A stretch of 30,707 bases of DNA, taken from assembly GCA_000432135.1 (NCBI GenBank), contig HF990585.1, positions 1 through 30,707 on the forward strand, read 5' to 3'. The translations under genes and the position numbers were made by a program. The stretch comes from Firmicutes bacterium CAG:124. GTDB lineage: Bacteria > Bacillota > Clostridia > Oscillospirales > Oscillospiraceae. The notes beneath the pieces were generated by a model. That model had not been told where the DNA came from. It saw only the letters and a program-made list of their open reading frames with translations, and ran no database searches. Position 1 is the first letter of the stretch, and each line of letters starts with the position of its first letter. Of the stretch, positions 26,714-30,707 are shown piece by piece.

Positions 26714-28486
26714 TCAGTCTTCTTCCTTTGCCGTGCAGCGGATATGCAGCTCGTCGAGCTGCTTCTGGGTGACCTCGCTGGGTGCGCCCATCAGGATATC
26801 CTGTGCGTTCTTGTTCATCGGGAACGGAATGATCTCGCGGATGCAGTCCTCGCCTGCCAGCAGCATGACCATACGGTCGATGCCCGGAGCGATACCGGCA
26901 TGGGGAGGTGCGCCGTAGCAGAAGGCGTTGTACATGGCGGGGAACTTCTTCTTTACATCATCCTCGCCGAGGCGGACGAGCTGGAAGGCCTTGATCATGA
27001 TCTCGGGATCATGGTTCCGGACTGCGCCGGAGGACAGCTCGATGCCATTGCAGACGAGGTCATACTGCTGCGCCGTGATGGTCAGCGGGTCAATTTCGCC
27101 CCGGATGGCCTTGTCCAGCGTGGCTGCGCCGCCGCCCGGCATGGAGAACGGGTTGTGGCAGAATTCCAGTTCTCCGGACTCGTCGCCGATCTCGTACATC
27201 GGGAAGTCGACGATCCAGCAGAATTCGTAGCGCTCCTTGTCCATATGCCCCTCGACATTCGCGCCGAAGGTCTTGATGAGAACGCCGGTGAGCTTCGTAG
27301 CAGAAGCGCCCGCCGCAACAACGACCAGCGTGTTGGCGGTCAGGCCGAGACGCTCGATGAGCGCATCCTTGCAGCCCTGCACGAACTTCGCGACGCCGCC
27401 TGCAAGCTCGCCGTTCTCGTCCATCTTGAACCAGTAGCCCTTGACGCCCGCCTGCACCTCGCAGTCGGTCAGGAGCTTTTCGATCTGTTTCCGCGTCAGA
27501 TGGCAGTTCGAGATGGGCACGGCCTTGACGGTCTGGCCCTTGAACGGCTCAAATTCAGACTCCGTGAACAGGTCGGAGATATTTATGCACGTCAGATCGA
27601 TGCGCAGATCCGGCTTGTCGGAGCCGTAGGTCTCCAGCGCGTCCTTGTACGCGATGCGGCGGAACGGTGCGCTGGACGCGATGTTATACTTGCCGTATTT
27701 GGCGAAGATCGGCGGCAGCACGTCCTCAATGATGGCAAACACGTCGTCCTGCGCGGCAAAGGCCATTTCCATATCGAGCTGATAGAACTCGCCGGGGCTG
27801 CGGTCGCCGCGTGCGTCCTCGTCGCGGAAGCAGGGAGCGATCTGGAAATAGCGGTCAAAGCCGGAGGTCATGAGCAGCTGCTTGAACTGCTGCGGGGCCT
27901 GCGGCAGGGCGTAGAACTTGCCGGGATGCTTTCTGGCGGGAACAAGGTAGTCGCGCGCGCCCTCCGGGCTGGAGGCCGTGAGGATGGGGGTCGTGATCTC
28001 AAGGAAATCATGGTCCATCATAGCCTTGCGGATGGCGGCGATGACATTGCAGCGCAGGATGATGTTGCTCTTGACAGCGGGGTTGCGCAGGTCGAGATAG
28101 CGGTACTTCAGGCGCTGCGTCTCGTCGGCGTCGCGGCTGCGGTTGATCTCGAACGGCAGCTCGTTGTACTGGCAGCGGCCCAGCAGCTCGATCTTCTCCG
28201 GCACGACCTCGATGTCGCCGGTGGGCTGCTTGGGGTTTTTGCTTGCGCGTTCCCGCACGGTGCCGGTCACGGAGATGGTCGACTCCTTGTTGATGCCCTT
28301 GACGATGTTCATGATCTCTTCCGTCTCGACAACGATCTGCGTCGTGCCGTAGAAATCACGCAGGACGATAAAGGCAAAGTTATTGCCGACCACGCGGACA
28401 TTTTCCATCCAGCCGACGAGCGTGACGCGCTCGCCCGCGTTTTCGATGCGAAGCTGGCCGCAGGTATGGGTTCTTGACTGCATCAT
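26714..28486 (-). CDS. aspS: Aspartate--tRNA ligase
   Basis: A class II aminoacyl-tRNA synthetase that charges tRNA-Asp, 590 residues as in bacterial AspRS. The N-terminal OB-fold anticodon-binding domain (LVGWMENVRVVGNNFAFIVLRD) is followed by the catalytic domain with motif 2 (FRDEDARGDRSPGEFYQLDMEM), an inserted GAD domain in the middle, and motif 3 (YGAPPHAGIAPGIDRMVMLLAG). The segment that is often GGGSIRIH in bacterial AspRS reads SSGAVRNH, a variant known from alphaproteobacterial-type enzymes that can also charge tRNA-Asn. The two adjacent ATGs (28486 and 28483) are equally possible starts. It lies 33 nt after hisS and is co-transcribed under the T-box. Confidence 0.96.
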   Translation of the reverse strand: MMQSRTHTCGQLRIENAGERVTLVGWMENVRVVGNNFAFIVLRDFYGTTQIVVETEEIMNIVKGINKESTISVTGTVRERASKNPKQPTGDIEVVPEKIELLGRCQYNELPFEINRSRDADETQRLKYRYLDLRNPAVKSNIILRCNVIAAIRKAMMDHDFLEITTPILTASSPEGARDYLVPARKHPGKFYALPQAPQQFKQLLMTSGFDRYFQIAPCFRDEDARGDRSPGEFYQLDMEMAFAAQDDVFAIIEDVLPPIFAKYGKYNIASSAPFRRIAYKDALETYGSDKPDLRIDLTCINISDLFTESEFEPFKGQTVKAVPISNCHLTRKQIEKLLTDCEVQAGVKGYWFKMDENGELAGGVAKFVQGCKDALIERLGLTANTLVVVAAGASATKLTGVLIKTFGANVEGHMDKERYEFCWIVDFPMYEIGDESGELEFCHNPFSMPGGGAATLDKAIRGEIDPLTITAQQYDLVCNGIELSSGAVRNHDPEIMIKAFQLVRLGEDDVKKKFPAMYNAFCYGAPPHAGIAPGIDRMVMLLAGEDCIREIIPFPMNKNAQDILMGAPSEVTQKQLDELHIRCTAKEED

Positions 28487-28519
28487 AGTGGTTTCCTTCT
28501 TTCTTTATGGGAAAATTTT

Positions 28520-29872
28520 TTACTTTAAAATCGTGCCCTGGCCGCGAAGCTCGATATCGGCCAGAATGCGGGCAGCTGCGTCCTGCGCCGGGACGGTGAC
28601 CTGGTCGCCGGTGCGAAGATCCTTCAGTGAGACGGTTCCGGCCGCGATCTCGTCCTCGCCGAGGAAGACGACATAGGGGATGTGCAGCTTGTCCGCGTAC
28701 TGGATCTTGGCCTTGAATTTCTTCTGCTCAGCGTAGAGCTGGACGCGGATATTCTGCGCGCGAAGCTCGGTCGCAAGCCGGACGGCGGCCTCCAGATCGT
28801 CGGTCATGGGAACGATCATCACGTCAGCCGGGGCCATGACGCGCTCCTCGTTCAGCATTCTCTGCTCGTTCAGCACGTAGAACAGGCGCGTCAGACCGAT
28901 AGAGATGCCGACGCCGGGCAGCGGACGGTCGGTATAATACTCCGCAAGATTGTCGTACCGGCCGCCGGAGCAGACCGAGCCGATCTCGGGATGGTCAAGA
29001 AGCGTTGTCTCGTAGACAGTGCCGGTGTAGTAATCCAGCCCGCGCGCAATGGTGAGGTCGACGGCGAAATTCTCCTCCGGCACGCCGAACGCGCCGAGCA
29101 GCTTCGTCACGGACGAAAGCTCGTCCAGGCCCTGATCGAAGACCTCGTTTCTGCTGCGGTACTGCTCCAGCGCGGACAGGACCTCGCCATTTGTGCCGCG
29201 GATGGCGATGAAGGTCAGGATCTCATCGGCCTTTGCCTCCTCCACGCCGCACTCCTCGACCAGCAGGACGCGAACCTTGTCGGAGCCGATCTTGTCGAGC
29301 TTGTCGACGGTGCGCATAATATCGCCGGACTGCTCGGACAGGCCAAGCATGGCGTAGAAGCCGTTCAAAATCTTGCGGTTATTCACGCGGATCTGGAACC
29401 GGCGCAGGCCGAGCGTCGAGAACGTCTTATAGATGATGGACGGGATCTCAGCCTCGTTCGTGATGGAGAGCTTGCCGTCGCCGATGATGTCGATGTCGGC
29501 CTGATAGAACTCGCGGAAGCGGCCGCGCTGCGCGCGTTCGCCGCGGTAGACCTTGCCGATCTGGTAGCGGCGGAAGGGGAAGGCCAGCTCGCCGTAGTGC
29601 AGCGCGACGTATTTTGCCAGCGGGACGGTCAGATCGAAGCGCAGCGCCAGATCGCTGTCTCCCTTCTGGAAGCGATAGATCTGCTTTTCCGTCTCGCCGC
29701 CGCCCTTGGCCAGCAGCACGTCGGCAGCTTCGATCGCGGGGGTATCCAGCGGCGTGAAGCCATAGAGGCTGTAGGTGTTCCGCAGAACCTCCATGATCGC
29801 CTCCATCTGCAGCTGCGGCTGCGGCAGCAGCTCCATAAACCCGGAGAGCGTATGCGGTTTGATTTGTGACAT
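28520..29872 (-). CDS. hisS: Histidine--tRNA ligase
   Basis: A class II synthetase that charges tRNA-His, 450 residues, slightly longer than the common 420-430. It shows motif 2 (KVYRGERAQRGRFREFYQADIDIIG), the histidine-specific LDYYTGTVYE and CSGGRYDNL, motif 3 (GVGISIGLTRLFYVL) and a C-terminal anticodon-binding domain (VMIVPMTDD onward). AGAGG precedes ATG 29872. It is the first gene of the hisS-aspS operon and lies about 300 nt downstream of the T-box terminator, with a MITE-like element in that gap. Confidence 0.96.
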   Translation of the reverse strand: MSQIKPHTLSGFMELLPQPQLQMEAIMEVLRNTYSLYGFTPLDTPAIEAADVLLAKGGGETEKQIYRFQKGDSDLALRFDLTVPLAKYVALHYGELAFPFRRYQIGKVYRGERAQRGRFREFYQADIDIIGDGKLSITNEAEIPSIIYKTFSTLGLRRFQIRVNNRKILNGFYAMLGLSEQSGDIMRTVDKLDKIGSDKVRVLLVEECGVEEAKADEILTFIAIRGTNGEVLSALEQYRSRNEVFDQGLDELSSVTKLLGAFGVPEENFAVDLTIARGLDYYTGTVYETTLLDHPEIGSVCSGGRYDNLAEYYTDRPLPGVGISIGLTRLFYVLNEQRMLNEERVMAPADVMIVPMTDDLEAAVRLATELRAQNIRVQLYAEQKKFKAKIQYADKLHIPYVVFLGEDEIAAGTVSLKDLRTGDQVTVPAQDAAARILADIELRGQGTILK

Positions 29873-29978
29873 GGTTTTGTTCCTCTCTATGTGATGCGTT
29901 TTTGGTTTTGGATGGGATCATTGCGGTAAATCAGCTATGTGGTCATAAATTGCAGGGAAGTATGGATTTGCTGGAATC

Positions 29979-30145
29979 TTGTAGGGGCCGATGCCCACAT
30001 CGGCCCGCTGGGCAGCTGCGAATTTGCCGAAGATTTCCGAAAAAACAGTCCATCCTGCCGGGGCGATGTGTACCGGCAAGCGGCAGACCCACATCCGTAA
30101 CGCTCCTTCGTCGCGAACGGCTGTGACCGGCATCGCCCCCTACAA
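29979..30145. repeat. MITE-like element with 17-bp terminal inverted repeats
   Basis: The left end TTGTAGGGGCCGATGCC (29979-29995) and the inverted right end (30129-30145) match at 16 of 17 bases. The 167-bp interior has no coding potential. No clear target-site duplication is visible. It lies in the hisS 5' leader, between the T-box terminator and the start codon. The remaining leader (29873-29978) shows only the hisS ribosome-binding site. Confidence 0.7.
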
Positions 30146-30177
30146 CCGGTGCGTGCAAATTTGCTTTGCATATCCAT

Positions 30178-30440
30178 AAAAATATACTCCCGTCCCGGCG
30201 TTTTGGGACGAGAGCATACCTGCTTCGTGGTGCCACCCAAATTCGGAAGCGGTTGGACACTTCCCTCTTGCGCAAGGGATGCGGGCTGCGCGGGCCCGGC
30301 GATTTCGGCGCGGTGCGCCTTATACGCTTGCTCGGCGGATGTCCTTCCCGGTGCTGCTGCAAGGGCCTTTCAGCGTCATGGCCCTCTCTCTGGGCAGGCA
30401 GAAAGCCGGTACTGCTTCCGCGTCGTCGCAAAAATCAAAA
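30178..30440 (-). promoter_or_regulatory. T-box riboswitch controlling hisS-aspS
   Basis: A tRNA-sensing leader on the minus strand. The T-box core TGGGTGGCACCACG (30226-30239) forms the antiterminator. The competing terminator pairs CGTCCC with GGGACG (30191-30210, extended by CTC/GAG) and is followed by a T-rich tract at 30178-30182. In stem I the specifier loop is formed by AGTA (30410-30413) on the 5' side and GAAGGACA on the 3' side, framed by CCGG/CCGG and GCGGA/TCCGC helices. AGAGAGAG and GCTGAAAG-like distal motifs are present. The likely specifier is GAC (Asp). Uncharged tRNA should pair with the T-box and allow read-through. The promoter is not clear and may lie within the upstream gene. 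Confidence 0.88.
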
Positions 30441-30707
30441 TTATCGGATCGTTTTCTTGTTCTTCATCATCATGCGCCAATCCAGATCGCCGCGCTGCAA
30501 TCCGAGGATCAGCATTTCTGCCGAGGCCAGATTTGTCGCGCACGGGAAGTTGGACGAATCGCACAGGCGAAGCGTGCGCATGATGCGCTGATCCTCCCAG
30601 GGATCGGTGTCGTTGGGGTCGGAAAACATGATGACAAGGTCGATCTCGTTATACGCGATGCGCGCGTCGATCTGCTGGTGGCCACCCTGACTCTTGGACA
30701 GGAAGAG
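30441..30707 (-). CDS. Methylglyoxal-synthase-like protein, 3' part (gene continues beyond the window)
   Basis: The last 88 residues of an MgsA-fold protein. Methylglyoxal synthase converts dihydroxyacetone phosphate to methylglyoxal and phosphate. The fragment aligns with the C-terminal half of clostridial MgsA: SQGGHQQIDARIAYNEIDLV, then SDP, then TLRLCDSSNFPCATNLASAE and GLQRGDLDW. The GGDQQ motif, whose Asp is the catalytic base, reads GGHQQ. The segment usually HEPDV/HDPDV reads WEDQR, so both key acidic positions and the His appear lost. Fold assignment is good, but enzymatic activity is doubtful. The N-terminal half lies outside the window. Confidence 0.75.
   Translation of the reverse strand, partial: LFLSKSQGGHQQIDARIAYNEIDLVIMFSDPNDTDPWEDQRIMRTLRLCDSSNFPCATNLASAEMLILGLQRGDLDWRMMMKNKKTIR

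Noticed and set aside
26690..28477. A 595-codon open frame opposite aspS
   Set aside because: It mirrors a strongly conserved synthetase gene. The composition is that of an antisense shadow and there is no convincing ribosome-binding site.

Overview
The window looks like chromosomal DNA from a GC-rich, anaerobic, Gram-positive Clostridia-type bacterium, most likely an Oscillospiraceae relative. The evidence is the gene order glmU-prs-pth-mfd (a Firmicutes arrangement), a T-box riboswitch in front of hisS-aspS, strong GGAGG ribosome-binding sites, lipobox signal peptides, a two-gene SUF-type Fe-S system, and intergenic palindromic repeats of the kind common in this group. The taxonomic call is inference; no rRNA or tRNA gene was seen.

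Layout. 1-6.6 kb (minus strand): glmU, prs, pth and mfd, covering cell-wall precursor supply, PRPP synthesis, peptidyl-tRNA recycling and transcription-coupled repair. prs is split by a 29-bp tandem duplication, and GlmU has an eroded uridylyltransferase half. 6.6-6.9 kb: an array of seven short hairpins flanked by a 10-bp direct repeat, sitting in the glmU/sufC divergent promoter region. 6.9-9.5 kb (plus): sufC and a short SufB-like scaffold (a minimal SUF pair), then a NagD-like HAD phosphatase with a strong terminator. 9.55-9.74 kb: a palindromic intergenic repeat. 9.8-16.6 kb (minus): an MMPL/RND transporter whose stop codon overlaps the start of a 1451-residue secreted, membrane-anchored GLUG-repeat protein. 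This pair is the best candidate for an undescribed system here. 16.7-21.8 kb (minus): a complete branched-chain amino acid ABC importer with its binding protein first, followed by livH, livM, livG and livF. 21.9-24.4 kb (plus): a zinc/manganese-type ABC importer (znuA-znuC-znuB). 24.5-25.4 kb (plus): a TIM-barrel amidohydrolase. 25.4-26.7 kb (minus): an MFS transporter. 26.7-30.4 kb (minus): hisS-aspS behind a T-box leader, with a MITE-like element inserted between the T-box and hisS. 30.4-30.7 kb (minus): the 3' end of a methylglyoxal-synthase-like gene that runs off the window.

Most genes are housekeeping or transport and are confidently assigned. The features most worth checking are the prs duplication (the two copies differ by one synonymous base, which suggests stitched strain haplotypes), the hairpin array, the degenerate GlmU and MgsA-like proteins, the MMPL/GLUG pair, and the T-box with overlapping Asp and His codons.
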